DNA from: Anseranas semipalmata
Taxonomy: Eukaryota > Chordata > Aves > Anseriformes > Anseranatidae
Assembly (NCBI GenBank): GCA_013399115.1
Contig: VXAA01000904.1
Span: 997,360 to 1,061,359, forward strand
Reading direction: 5' to 3'
DNA: 64,000 nucleotides
Part shown: piece after piece, positions 47,701-57,848 of the stretch
Numbering within the stretch: the stretch's first letter is position 1
How the letters are laid out: every line of letters begins with the position of its first letter
Position numbers and translations under genes: made by a program
The notes under the pieces: generated by a model
Told to the model about the DNA's origin: nothing
What the model saw: the letters and a program-made list of their open reading frames with translations, nothing else
The model's database searches: none

Positions 47701-49949
47701 CCTTCGATTAAAAGAAGACATATTTTGTGTGTCGGCCCTTTGACTCATACGTATTACTGTAGAGTCTTGATTTTGGTGCTCAGTACGTCAGAAATGAGCC
47801 TTAGGAACTGATCCTCAAGACAAGGCTCCCTGCTCAGTTTTTAGTATAACTCATAATATCAGTTGTTGCTGCAGAGTCCATGAATTACATGCAGCATGAT
47901 GCCACAGGGAACAGAACATTTCTTGGTAGTGTACCTCAAGAGGAGACTGCAGCTGGTAAGCTAATTCAGACTAATTCAGGCTATATTCAGGCTAACTATT
48001 CAGGCTAATAATTTCAAGTCTTTCTGTTCCGAGCATAGGCTACAGGTGGAGGCATAGGTCAATGCAGCGCTGGTCAATGGCTGGCGCTCAATAGCATACC
48101 GTTTCTTTTTCTTGGCCTGTTTGGGAATATCACATGGCTGGAGTTCAAGAAAGAGGTAAGTCTCGATTGAATACACATTACTGTAAAGAGCGAACCAACC
48201 CTCAAACCCCTCAAGCCACTAAATTTACATAAATTAAAACTGGTTTGTTTGACTGACTTCAGGCACATGAATATGCATGCTATCTCAAAACAATCTCTGG
48301 GCTTACTAGGTAGCCTGACAGAAACTGTCTTCTAATAGGCTTTTTTTGGTGAAAGTTAAAAGATTAAATAAACAAATCACTCTGTCAAAGCAGTGAAAGA
48401 ACCAGAGTGCTCTTGGGTTTCAAAATTCTGCATATGTTTCAAGTGGGAAGTATGTGGCTAGGGTGGGGTTTCAGAGCAAGTTAGTGGTAGAACAACGCCG
48501 AGAACCCAACAGTCCCTGGCTGCTGGTTGCCACGTTCACCCCAGCAGCTGACATTGCTGTAGTTACCTCTGTTTTCTGCTGTGGTCACAATTAAACCATT
48601 GGTTAACGATTTACCTTTATGTCAAAGCAGTGTTGTGCATGGCCAGACACTTACCTGGAGAAGTTCCAGGAATTAAAGGAAACAATTCACCAAGTGAATT
48701 TGGGTAATTCCAGAGTTGAGGTATGACACTGGCACAGCATGACTCCAATGCCCAGAAAAGGCTGGATATAAAGAAGCCTGGTACTAAACGCAAACAAATT
48801 CACCCATTGCAAGGGCCAGCAAGGTTCATGCACCACTTAAGCCTCGCTCAAGTGTTCAGACTGGATTTAAGCACAGAATAGGTCTCATGCTCTCCTTTTG
48901 CCTAGTACTATATTCCACTGATAGTGCACTGAAATCTTCAGTAAAGACTATGGATTCAAGAGTTTCACCTGCTGCCATTCACTGCTAGACTACTGTAAAA
49001 AAACATGTGAATGCAACCAGTTATATTTTACTTGAAACAGAATTTTTGCCTTTTTTCACTCTCCCTTTTCAAGTTGCTTCACCTTAATTATGATACTGTA
49101 GAAGTATAAAGGAAAAAAGATCCAACTTACTTAACATATTCAAGGCTTGAACATTCTTCAATGAGTTTTGCGACATATTTGGCTCCAATATCAGTGATTT
49201 GATTGTTGTATAAGCTTAAGGAAAAATCACATTGGTAAAAATAGGTTATTCCTGCTGTTACTTTAATATTTACAACTGGATGTTTTATAATGCACACGCA
49301 GCATCTATCTTTTTTATATGGCTCTGTACACATATACAATTGCTTGTATTTCTATTCTGATATACAATTAATATTGTGAAGGGCTAGATATAAAATACAA
49401 GGGGACCAGTCTGTAAATCATGGGAAAATATTTATATAGTTTTTTTTAAATACATGGGCTCTTCAAGCAAACAAATCTTCCCTTTATCGCTGTGTTCGTA
49501 CAGAAATAATATTGCATAAGTCAGAAGAAAAAAAAAAACACCAGAAAAATGTGTTTTTGTTTTTTTAAATGTCATAAAATCCCCTTGCAAATATTACTGA
49601 AGATCAAATACCTGAGCAGATGTACTTACAGTAGGGCACTAGAAGAAGGAGGTAATTCTTGGTATTCATGCTCACTATTCAAAAAGTCATTTTTACATAG
49701 CCTCTTAACAAAGAGTAGGAAGCCAGAGCTAACATGCCTACAAGCTTCAACTTGATTAAGAACTAATTAAAGCTTTAAAAAATTGCTACTTTATATGTTA
49801 AAAAGCATGGCTATGCAAAAAGGGAACCACAAATGTGACACCTGAAACAGCATGTTTCTTGTCCTCATCTCTACCAAGCTGTATCTGCTTTGCATAGTTG
49901 AAATAAATCAGTTTACAGCAGGGAAAACAGAAGGTTCTAGCAAAGCCAG

Positions 49950-49988
<39 letters not shown>

Positions 49989-52900
49989 TAGGTAGCAGAA
50001 GCCTTTAGGTATAAAGCTAGTGTGCCCACATGGCTCAGCAACCCGACAGTGGTCGCACTGTGTTACAGAAGGGCTTGATGTCAGTGGGAAGCCATCCTGC
50101 GAGGCAGCGCAATGGCGAGGAAGCCGTGGTCCTTCTCCCAGCGAGCTGTTCCAGGACAGTGGCTGAATCATGTCTGACACGAAGTGCTGCCCGCTCATGT
50201 TCACTAAATGAGGAGGTAACTTTGGTTTCCACCCCACCTACGCTGTGTCAGCACTGTCAGCACTGCAGTTTTATTTTCTAATATCAATATCTAGTGCTTT
50301 GCTCCCAGTTGGTACATACCCCAGGAAAGTCACAATTTGGTACTTGGAGAGTTCTTCATACAATATCCTTACTCCATGATCTGTGACTTGATTTACACTG
50401 AGCCTGGAACGAGGGGAAAGAAAAGAGAGTTTGAATCAATACAGATTACACGTGTTCATCACCCACAAGTTAATGAATGACTGGAGGTCTATACATTTCC
50501 CTCTGACATTTCAATAGGTTCTTATACCACGTATTAAAAGCAATTAAGGGAAATGCGAACTCAGTTTTATATGGTTCATTTAAAAACAAAAGAAAACAAA
50601 AAGCCCCAAAACACCAAGGTGATGTTCTGGAAGCTGTCCATAGGACTGAAAACAATAAAATGCAGCAAGTCAGAAACCAGAGACAAACACCTCATCTTCC
50701 TCCTGCACGTACTGTGATTGCAGAAATTCCACTTGACACTAGTGAAAACAAGCCTTCCAGACTACTCTTGCAACCTTCTCTCTGGGTACCTAGTTAAAGC
50801 CAGGCATCTTGAAAGGCACAACACACTCATGCTCCACTGAATAAAGGTTATGAAAAGCTCTGGCCAGGAAATGGACCTGCAGTCCCACAGGTATGATAGA
50901 TGTTTCCAATTTATCGTCCCAATTAGACACAAAACAAATCAATGTCAGTCATTCACAGAATAAAAATACTTGTTTTCACAATTTTTCTTTTTTCTTTTTT
51001 CTTTTTTTAATCCTGCAGCTTTTTCACCTTGGCTAAATGGACAGGTTCCTGTGAAACATTCCAATTCTGACAAATCACATTTTCTAGGGAGAACTGTCCC
51101 AGTGAAAGCATTTTGACCAGCTTTAGTTTGTACACAAACTCTGAAGCTGAACGTTCCTTGCCGAGAGTTCCTTATCACCAGCAGCCTCCCGGGCTCTTGC
51201 TGGTTCCTAACTTGGTCACTTTGAAACACACTTGCACAAAGGAGAAATCAAGATGCCATTTCTACTCATCAGAGCAGACTGCTTCTTTGAAAGGGATCGT
51301 TAAGCTGTTAGAAGCATTTCATTTCTAATGACCAACTTCGGCAGGACAGGAAAAATCCTAACATCAAAAAGACAAAAAGGCAGGTGCCTAACAGTCTGGT
51401 TTGGTGCTGGTGACAGCGTTAAGCTCACACTGTGCATGGCATGAGTGTGTGATACAGACAAAGAACAAAAGACTGTCCTTTTCTTCCTTTTTTTTCTTTT
51501 TTCTTTTTTTTTGCAGACTTATGCTTTTTTCCCCAAGTTTCCCTATTGCTTTCCTTTGGGAGGTCAGCTGATTTTTAACCAACTGGAGAAACCAAGCGTC
51601 ACTTGCTTTGATTTAGTCCTAGAAGGCTTGTAGAGGGAATAAAAAAGGCAGAGCAAAGCCTATCAGGAGTCATAAATCCATTTATTAAAAAAAAAAAAAA
51701 AAAAAAATCTCATGAGGCTGAAGGAGCTTCAAAAATCAAATACGTGAAGTTCCTGTTTTTCTGCACCTCAGTGTTTGGACAAATAAGGCATAGCTACATG
51801 GCACGACCTCACAAGACTGGAGGTGGAACCATGTGGCCTGTGATGTTAGAGGTGGAGTTAGTTTGCCCTGGTCACACCAGCTCATGTCCTCCCTCCACAT
51901 CACCTCAGGGAAATACCACAACTGACACTTCAACTACATCCTTTCATAGAGTACTACATATTAGCTTTTATTCTGTGAAAGCTAGACATCTTGGCAGGAT
52001 GTAAAAGCAAGAAATTCGTAGCATTTCATCATGAGTTACTGTGAATGGCAGTTTCTCTCTCATCCTGCATGTCCAAGGGCAGAGACAGGCTCAGGCAATC
52101 TTCAGATGAAGGAGGAAAATACTCTGTTTCCTCTCTTTTCCCTTAAGCACTTTCTCCCATAAGAATCCTCTTTGGAGAAAAAACAGTTTGTGATGGAGCT
52201 ACCTAAACCTACAGATTTAAACAGTCCTGGCTTCTAAGGACTTTTTACCACCTTTTCTATTTGAGTTTCCAAATTCACTTGCCCCTGCTCCTGTGACTGA
52301 CTGAACATAAGACCTGCAAGTGGCAGAATTGGATGTAGTTAAACCTCTAATCCAAACCATGCTGCGCGGGGCTATTTCCACCGTTTGGCTCCTGCTTTCA
52401 AGGCCAACCGCACTTAAATTTCCAGCAGCAGCGAGAATTCTCATGTTTCTCCACTTTCAAGACTAACTCCTCTAGCCCTGCTGTTTGTGGAATAAACCAA
52501 GGCTAAGCAGGGACCTGCTTGTACAAACTCCTACCTGATCACTGCAAGCTTGCTGAAACATGGCAGCAGCTGTTTTATTCCGTAGTCATTGATGTTGTTG
52601 TTGTCCAAATCCAGAGCCAGGCGCTTTTGAAAGTGATGCACGACAAAGGAAATAGCACTGCAGTCAGCAGAGTAGGCATTGCAGTACGTAAGCTTGATGT
52701 AATTGGCATGCATGCGTTTGGCTGCCAGCTTCCCCACTTTCTCACTCTGAGTCTCATAAAGGCACCTCAGCATCCAAACAAAGTTTGGCTGGACCTGAAT
52801 CTGATTGTAGTTTGGAAGGCTGGACCGAGTGAGACCCTTCAGGTGGGATTTCATGCTCTCCCCAAGATACGTGATGAGTGTCTTTCTCTTCCTCTTAATG

Positions 52901-55900
52901 ACTGCAGGCAAAACTAAATGTCTGAAGAGCTTCTGCTTGGATCTGGAAAGCAGGCCACAAAGAAAAAGGTTGGTAAAATGGAAGTGTTCATTGTTTCGGA
53001 AAGGATCCTCCCCTGCCAGATGTTTCTTCAACCAAGGAATCTGAAGGCAAGTAAGCTGAGCAGTCTCAGTGGAAGAACATTCATTGAAAAACCGAAGTAA
53101 CTCCTTGGTACTCACTCTCTCTTCAATAACCAGGAACAAAGCTGTGAAAAAAGACTGAAGGGTTAAGTGCAAGAACTCATAAGTGGACTGACTGTCACAG
53201 CCACTATAACCTTTAACTGTCCTGAGAAAACCCAACTGCAAATCTTCTTCAGAGATGTTCACTGATGAGACCTCCTCCTGCTCGAAGATAAAGAAAGAGT
53301 TCCCCATCCCTTTGTATGCAATTTTACCCAAAGCTAGAAGAGTTTCCTTTCTTGATCTGAACATCTCCGCTTGACTCCTGGTGTTGTTCTTCAGCAAACT
53401 TGTTTTCAGAGACCGGTTCAGATGGACTTCAATCATGAGCAAAAACACATCTGTCAATGTAACAGAACAGTCTGGAAGTTCGTGGCTGTCAAACATGGAA
53501 TGGAAGTGTTCATAGCATTTAAAGATAATCCAACAAAATAAAGGCACTGAACACAAACTACAGAGATTGGGGTTAGCTTCCAGCTGGTTCAATACCAGCG
53601 CTCGTTGCCCCTCATCTTTGAAAAACATGGCAGTGTATTCCTTCAGGTTATTGCTGGAGAAACCACGGAGCAACACTTTCTTTCTAATGATGTTTCTTTG
53701 GATCTCAGTTCCTGTCCGTGCTGTAAGAATTTTCTTGGATCCCTTAAGAAGCTTTCCTCTGAGAAGGCTTACCAGCAGCACCAGGGGGTGGATGGGTTCA
53801 TTGGGTGAACACATCTCGGGAACACTACTGAGATCAAAGTTGGAATAGATCTCATCAAAGCCATCAAATGTGAAAAGAACTGTATGAGGGAATTGCAAGA
53901 TGTAATTGAACACCTCTGTGGGGTCCTGATCTGGGTAGCAATTATATTTGAAGAGTAAGTCTTTCAAACATATGGCTTCATCTTCCTTAAAGCAACTAAA
54001 CATTCTACATCGGAAACGGAAGAAAAATTTGGCCCCTATATCCAACTGTTTTCTGGCCCAAAGGCTTTGTATCTTTTGCAGCAAGATAGATTTTCCAATT
54101 CCTGCATCGCCAAAGACATAAATAGTCTCTCCATCTTCATTAATTAGCCCAACTGCATCATCAAAAAGGGCTTCCAATTGACACACTTCACCTAGACTCT
54201 CATTGGTGAAATTGACCAGCTCCATAATACTGTTAGAGTAGGTTTCTTCAAGCAGCATCTCTTCCCTCTGAGCATACGACATAACAAACTTGGAGTCCCG
54301 TCCCAGTTCATATCTGAGTTTCTGGCAATACCTGCTAACTAAAAAGACAGTGAATTATTATTAAAAAGCCTGTTGTATATGATGACCCACCTCTGTGGGA
54401 ACTGTGAATGTGAAATCGGTTCTTTGGCAGATTGCTTCTATGGAATTGGGCCACTACCATTAGTCTCTTGGAAAATTCAAGTGCTAATGAAAGAGGTAAC
54501 GTGTAAGTCACCATTTCCTGAAAGCCAGTACTGACTCCAAGACGTTGCACTGCATTAAGAGGCTGCCATCTTTCAGCTGAGACTCAAAGTCAAGCTCTTG
54601 AACCTTTGTTAAAGATTCTTTTACTCTCTGCAAAGGCAGGGGTTTTTGGTCACTGATTAGTTTTGGCATCTGCCTTTTCACTCTATTGATATTCTACCTA
54701 TGATTTCTATCAGGTAGGTGGTCAATCTTTCCTAACTTGTTTGGTGATCTTTATTATTGCAAATAGAAAGCATGTCCTTTAGAAAGCGGGCACCTCAAAA
54801 GATCTTTTTTAAGCTGACACAAAAAATGAAAGTCCTAGTTATTGTGCAATGTTGCCTTGTGCTTTTATTGCAACAGAAGCTTTACTTCTGATGGGAGCAA
54901 CGTAATTCTTGTATTTATATAGTATGAAAAATCTCTCAAGAGCAAAACATGTGTTCCTGCTATACTTTAACTCTGACTTTTGACCATCTATGAGATCAGA
55001 TAAGGTTATTCAAGGCTTTATTTAATTGGGTCTTGAAAACCCCAAGGACAGAGACTTCACAGCCTCTCTGGGCAGACTGCCTCATCGCTTGACTGTCCTC
55101 ATTATGAAATACTGGCTATTCCATTGCCAAAACACGACAGTGGTGCTGATAAACTGTAGAAGAGGCCCAGAAAATACTATAGCTGGCATAAGGTGGATAT
55201 GCCATTATGCTGTATATCCACAAACAAATACAGAAAGAGCTTGACTTTAGCAAAACAGGACACTAAATCAACATGACTATCGTGTTATACGGTGTGCCTT
55301 TCAATTATTTGGCTACCACTGGTAGCAAACACAGCATGTTCACATTTATTTTCTCTGGCTGTGCCTGCCTAGACTCTCTTATTCCCATGTCACCTGGTTA
55401 GAGCTTCCTACACAGTGGGGTAGTTCTAACGAAAGGGATACAGATGCACGACCTTACCTGGATCGGTATTTACCACAGGTCTACTGCAAATACTCTCCGA
55501 CGGCTGGTAACCTATTTCATCCAGCCAAGGCTGAAGTTCATAGTAAGCATCAGTGACTTTCTGCAGGACACAGATGAAATATTCTGAAACTTCTTCTCCC
55601 TTGCTTTGAACCAAGTCTAGAATTTTGCGAACCTGAAGAAACACCACATGAAAGATCATTGATGCATAGCTGCATAGCATTTTATCACTGTTACGCTGCT
55701 AGACTGCTTTAGGATCTCTTTTGGACTGGAACAAGATACCAAAATCAAAACTGGTGCTTAAAAAACTTAAATGCAAAATCTAGCTCTGAATTTCAACCGT
55801 CACAAAACTCACTTTCTGTTTGTATTTGGATGTTGCAAGAAAGTCGGCTCTGCAGGTTAAGGTCTCAACTTATAGCTAAATCATATGCAAAAAAAACAAT

Positions 55901-57728
55901 GTGGATAAATACTTCTCCTCAACAGGGAATCCAAAGGATTAGCTCAGCCTGACTGAGTATGTTTTAAATCCCAGGCTGGTTAAAACGAAAAAGGAGGAGG
56001 GGGTTTCTCTTTAGTGCCCTAAATTCATTCGCCTGGTTTGTAGATATTCCAGTCATATTTAGATTTACCTCTGGATCCTGCCAGATCCTGAGTGGGGTAG
56101 GCAGAATCTCTCTCTGGATCTTAATGCAGATCCAAAAAAACTACAATTCCTTCTTTTAACAGAACAACTCAATACAGCAGGCTGTCTCTGTACAACGCAC
56201 TTGTTGCCTGCAACTATAACTAAAACTAATGGCTACCAAACAGTGTCTGGAGCAGTTCAAGGCTAAGAGATACCTCTAAAGGCAAATTAGAGCCTGATCT
56301 CTGTGCAACCAGTACATGGCAACCCCAGCACAGAACCCTCCTCAGGTCAGAGCAAGCGTGTGGGGGCTCATTTTGAATGTCTGGATGCTCTTTGTGCTGA
56401 ACATGAATCAAGAATTCAGTTCTAAAGCAGACAAAGGGTTTCTAGAGACTATGGTCTCTTGTGAGCTTAGAGCAGGCTGAGGTACACAGGACACAGCAAA
56501 AGCATGGTATTTTTTGACAATTTGTATACTCTAAAAAGCAATTTTAAGCCTTGCAGGCAAGCTCCCACAAAGTCCACTTCACTTACTATTGTGGCCTGCT
56601 CCCTGACTCTGCTTAGACTCCTGATGCATGGCCTCCCCCTCAGCTTTGTCACAACAATCATGTATATTATGCTGAACAAAAAGAAATGGAGATGCTAGTA
56701 CAGTGTGCATTTATTCAGCTTTGACCCTACACACAGCGAGCACTGTGTTACCATTTCAACTTGCCAGCAAGAATGATTATTTTATGAAAATCTGCACTGT
56801 TAGTGAAGCCCAAGGTCTCTGAATTCTTTATGGTTTGCCTGCCTCTAATTGTGACGCTATGCTGAAGCTGCATGACTGGTCAGGGAATGAGGAGCTTGTT
56901 TTAAGTCACGATGCAAAGAGCAACTGTACATCTGGTAATTTTCTCCTATCAAAAGAACAGGAAATAATTTTTGCTACTGATGCCCAGAGATGAATTACAA
57001 ACCTAAATGTGCCAGGACATATCAATTTTACAGACAAACATTTACAATGTACATAAGTCTTTAAGAGAAGGGAGGGTTTGCACATCGACAACATACAATG
57101 ATGAACTTCTAAAATAATATTTAATTTCCATCTCCTCCTCTACAGCAGGCTGATCTGTCCCACGGCATCCTGAAGCAGATTTTCCTTACAACACTCTGCA
57201 TGATAATGAAGGCTTGTGTGCAGCAAGCTGCACGGTAACAGCCACTGTGGCCACCTCCTTATCAGAGGACAAAGCTGCAGCTGGGGAGACAGAACAGCAA
57301 TTATCAACCTGCTCATTTTTGCAGCTGCCAGCGGGCTTACAAGTGGTGCCAGCTGTGCTGGAAAGAGATGTGCTGGAGATGCTTGTCCAGAAGGAATGGG
57401 GCTGGGAGCCTCCAAAATAACAAAGACTAGGAAAGACATTAAGCCCGTAAAACCCAACAGTAAGTTGAAAGTAACAAAAAGCTCAGGCTGGCTAGTGAAA
57501 TAAAAACAATACCTTGTCTGCTTGAGTTGGAAACTGGACAACAATCTCCGCGTCTTCAGTGGAGAAGTACTCATTATTAATCAAGTTGTCAATCAAACAC
57601 TGTGTGTTTCGGATTTTACTGACCAGAAGCTCTCGGTATACCTTCAGCAAAGCAATGAAGGATGGAGGACTTGTTCCTGGAGGTTTTTTCACAGAAATCT
57701 CCAAGTTAGTGCAAAGTTGGCCTTCCAT
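38724..57728 (-). CDS. NOD1: NOD1, nucleotide-binding oligomerization domain-containing protein 1, complete
   Basis: Eleven coding exons join into an intact 951-codon frame plus TGA: 57728-57513, 55632-55458, 54338-52535, seven 84-base exons, and 38796-38724. NOD1 is a cytosolic NLR that detects peptidoglycan fragments with meso-diaminopimelate and signals through RIPK2 to NF-kB and MAP kinases. The domains in order are a CARD (about residues 25-110), NACHT with Walker A GDAGIGKS (207-214) and Walker B FTFDGFDE (286-293), Sensor-1-like LTART with R338, a winged helix with EFLHLTL (His521), and C-terminal LRRs from about residue 675. The acidic CARD patch used for RIPK2 binding in human (E53, D54, E56) is conserved as E58, D59 and E61. 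Every junction has GT-AG ends and keeps phase. Human NOD1 has 953 residues and ends with the same ICF. The start has a strong Kozak context (ACCATGG). I see no stop, frameshift or missing motif. Confidence 0.96.
40372..40455 (-). CDS. NOD1: NOD1 LRR exon J (84 bases)
   Basis: Encodes LIQNQITAKGVKYLSEALKE and NTAIKEV, residues 901-927. The acceptor is TTTCTTTTTAG and the donor TG|GTAAAG. The first half is identical to human LIQNQITAKG. Confidence 0.94.
42263..42346 (-). CDS. NOD1: NOD1 LRR exon I (84 bases)
   Basis: Encodes LTKNELDDEAAMSFAEMLKV and NKKLVHL, residues 873-899, with split Trp codons at both ends. The acceptor is CTCCCACTTAG and the donor TG|GTGAGT. The human counterpart is LTQNELNDEVAESLAEMLKV. 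Confidence 0.94.
43372..43408 (+). other. G-quadruplex motif, antisense to NOD1
   Basis: Five G runs (4, 5, 3, 5 and 4 bases) are separated by 2-6 bases in a purine-rich stretch about 75 bases past the 3' end of the NOD1 LRR exon at 43483-43566. It is on the template strand of NOD1 transcription. Confidence 0.75.
43483..43566 (-). CDS. NOD1: NOD1 LRR exon H (84 bases)
   Basis: Encodes LAFNGITSEGGKSIAEAMQH and NNSVKIF, residues 845-871. The acceptor is CTTCACAG and the donor TG|GTAATC. The last codon (Trp872, human Trp874) is split with the next exon. The neighbouring intron holds a G4 motif at 43372-43408. Confidence 0.94.
44206..44206. other. Single ambiguous base after an A run
   Basis: One N follows a run of A in the NOD1 intron between the exons at 43566 and 45661. 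It is a homopolymer sequencing or polishing ambiguity and is outside coding DNA. Confidence 0.9.
45661..45744 (-). CDS. NOD1: NOD1 LRR exon G (84 bases)
   Basis: Encodes MWGNQVGDEGAKAFAEALRN and HPTLTNV, residues 817-843. The acceptor is CTTCTCTAG and the donor AG|GTAAAA. Trp818, Gly823 and Asp824 correspond to human Trp820, Gly825 and Asp826, residues implicated in peptidoglycan recognition. The match to human is almost complete in this repeat. Confidence 0.96.
47455..47538 (-). CDS. NOD1: NOD1 LRR exon F (84 bases)
   Basis: Encodes IGANKITSEGGKCLAQAIQK and SKTMFEI, residues 789-815. The acceptor is TTTTCTGCAG and the donor GG|GTAAGT. It carries Glu814, the equivalent of human Glu816 on the concave ligand-binding face. 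The next intron upstream (47539-49130) holds a small imperfect repeat of CTAATTCAGG-like units at 47961-48010. Confidence 0.94.
49131..49214 (-). CDS. NOD1: NOD1 LRR exon E (84 bases)
   Basis: Encodes LYNNQITDIGAKYVAKLIEE and then CSSLEYV, residues 761-787, with split Gly and Lys at the ends. The acceptor is TTCCTTAAG and the donor AA|GTAAGT. The intron to the previous exon (49215-50319) holds the TA/CA microsatellite. Confidence 0.95.
49951..49990. repeat. TA/CA microsatellite
   Basis: About fourteen TA units are followed by about five CA units, inside the NOD1 intron between the LRR exons at 50320 and 49214. It is probably polymorphic in length. Confidence 0.95.
50320..50403 (-). CDS. NOD1: NOD1 LRR exon D (84 bases)
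   Basis: Encodes RLSVNQVTDHGVRILYEELS and then KYQIVTFLG, with the first and last codons split in the same phase as in all the LRR exons. The acceptor is CGTTCCAG and the donor GG|GTATGT. The human equivalent is RLSVNQITDGGVKVLSEEL. Confidence 0.94.
51687..51707. repeat. A21 homopolymer run
   Basis: Twenty-one A on the + strand in the NOD1 intron before the first 84-base LRR exon. I saw no element attached to it. Confidence 0.9.
52535..54338 (-). CDS. NOD1: NOD1 coding exon 3 (NACHT, winged helix, first LRRs)
   Basis: This single 1804-base exon, as is typical for NLR genes, encodes residues 131-732 in part. It follows acceptor CTTTTTAG and begins VSRYCQKLRYELGRDSKFV. It holds Walker A (K213), Walker B (D289, D292, E293), the ARTG sensor motif, the conserved ANPNLCSLCSVPLFCW block and the winged-helix His521. 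It closes with the first LRR segments (LALDLDNNNINDYG). The frame is open throughout. The donor is ATCAG|GTAGGA. The next intron (50404-52534) holds the A21 run and several pyrimidine-rich stretches. Confidence 0.97.
54955..55145 (-). mobile_element. CR1 LINE fragment, old
   Basis: On the - strand the text reads TGCCCAGAGAGGCTGTGAAG and then TCTCTGTCCTTGGGGTTTTC, AAGACCC, the same order as in the CR1 3' region. The flanks match less well, so the ends are approximate. It lies in the NOD1 intron between coding exons 2 and 3, in the same orientation as NOD1. Confidence 0.75.
55458..55632 (-). CDS. NOD1: NOD1 coding exon 2 (second part of CARD)
   Basis: The exon is 175 bases long, after acceptor GTTTCTTCAG and before donor CCAG|GTAAGG. 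It starts with VRKILDLVQSKGEEVSEYF, nearly identical to human, and ends with VVNTDP plus one base of the next codon. The following intron (54339-55457) contains a CR1 fragment. Confidence 0.95.
57513..57728 (-). CDS. NOD1: NOD1 coding exon 1 (start codon, first part of CARD)
   Basis: The exon encodes residues 1-72, from MEGQLCTN to PTQADK, and ends in phase 0 at donor AAG|GTATTG. The CARD part YRELLVSKIRNTQCLIDNL is close to human NOD1 (NRELLVTHIRNTQCLVDNL). The N-terminus before it differs and is five residues longer than in human. The intron to exon 2 is 1880 bases and shows nothing notable. Confidence 0.93.
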
Positions 57729-57848
57729 GGTTGAGATAGCAAGAAGCTGCGTCCAGCCTCATCTTTGACAAACTGTCCATCTGTTGTGAGCAGTCAGCTT
57801 GGGGTTAACTTCAAGGAAACAGGCAATCTGTCCTTCACATTACTGAGC
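57729..57848 (-). promoter_or_regulatory. NOD1: NOD1 5' leader with upstream ORFs (putative)
   Basis: The sequence before the start codon continues to a good acceptor (ACTTTTACAG|GCTCAG) whose first exon base is 57848, giving 120 bases of leader. It has an ATG directly followed by TGA (57840-57835) and a second ATG at 57780. The second opens a 24-codon ORF that passes the NOD1 ATG out of frame and stops at 57706. Earlier noncoding exons must lie further upstream and were not identified. Confidence 0.6.

Noticed and set aside
52519..52917. 132-codon open frame on the + strand
   Set aside because: It is the opposite strand of the large NOD1 exon.
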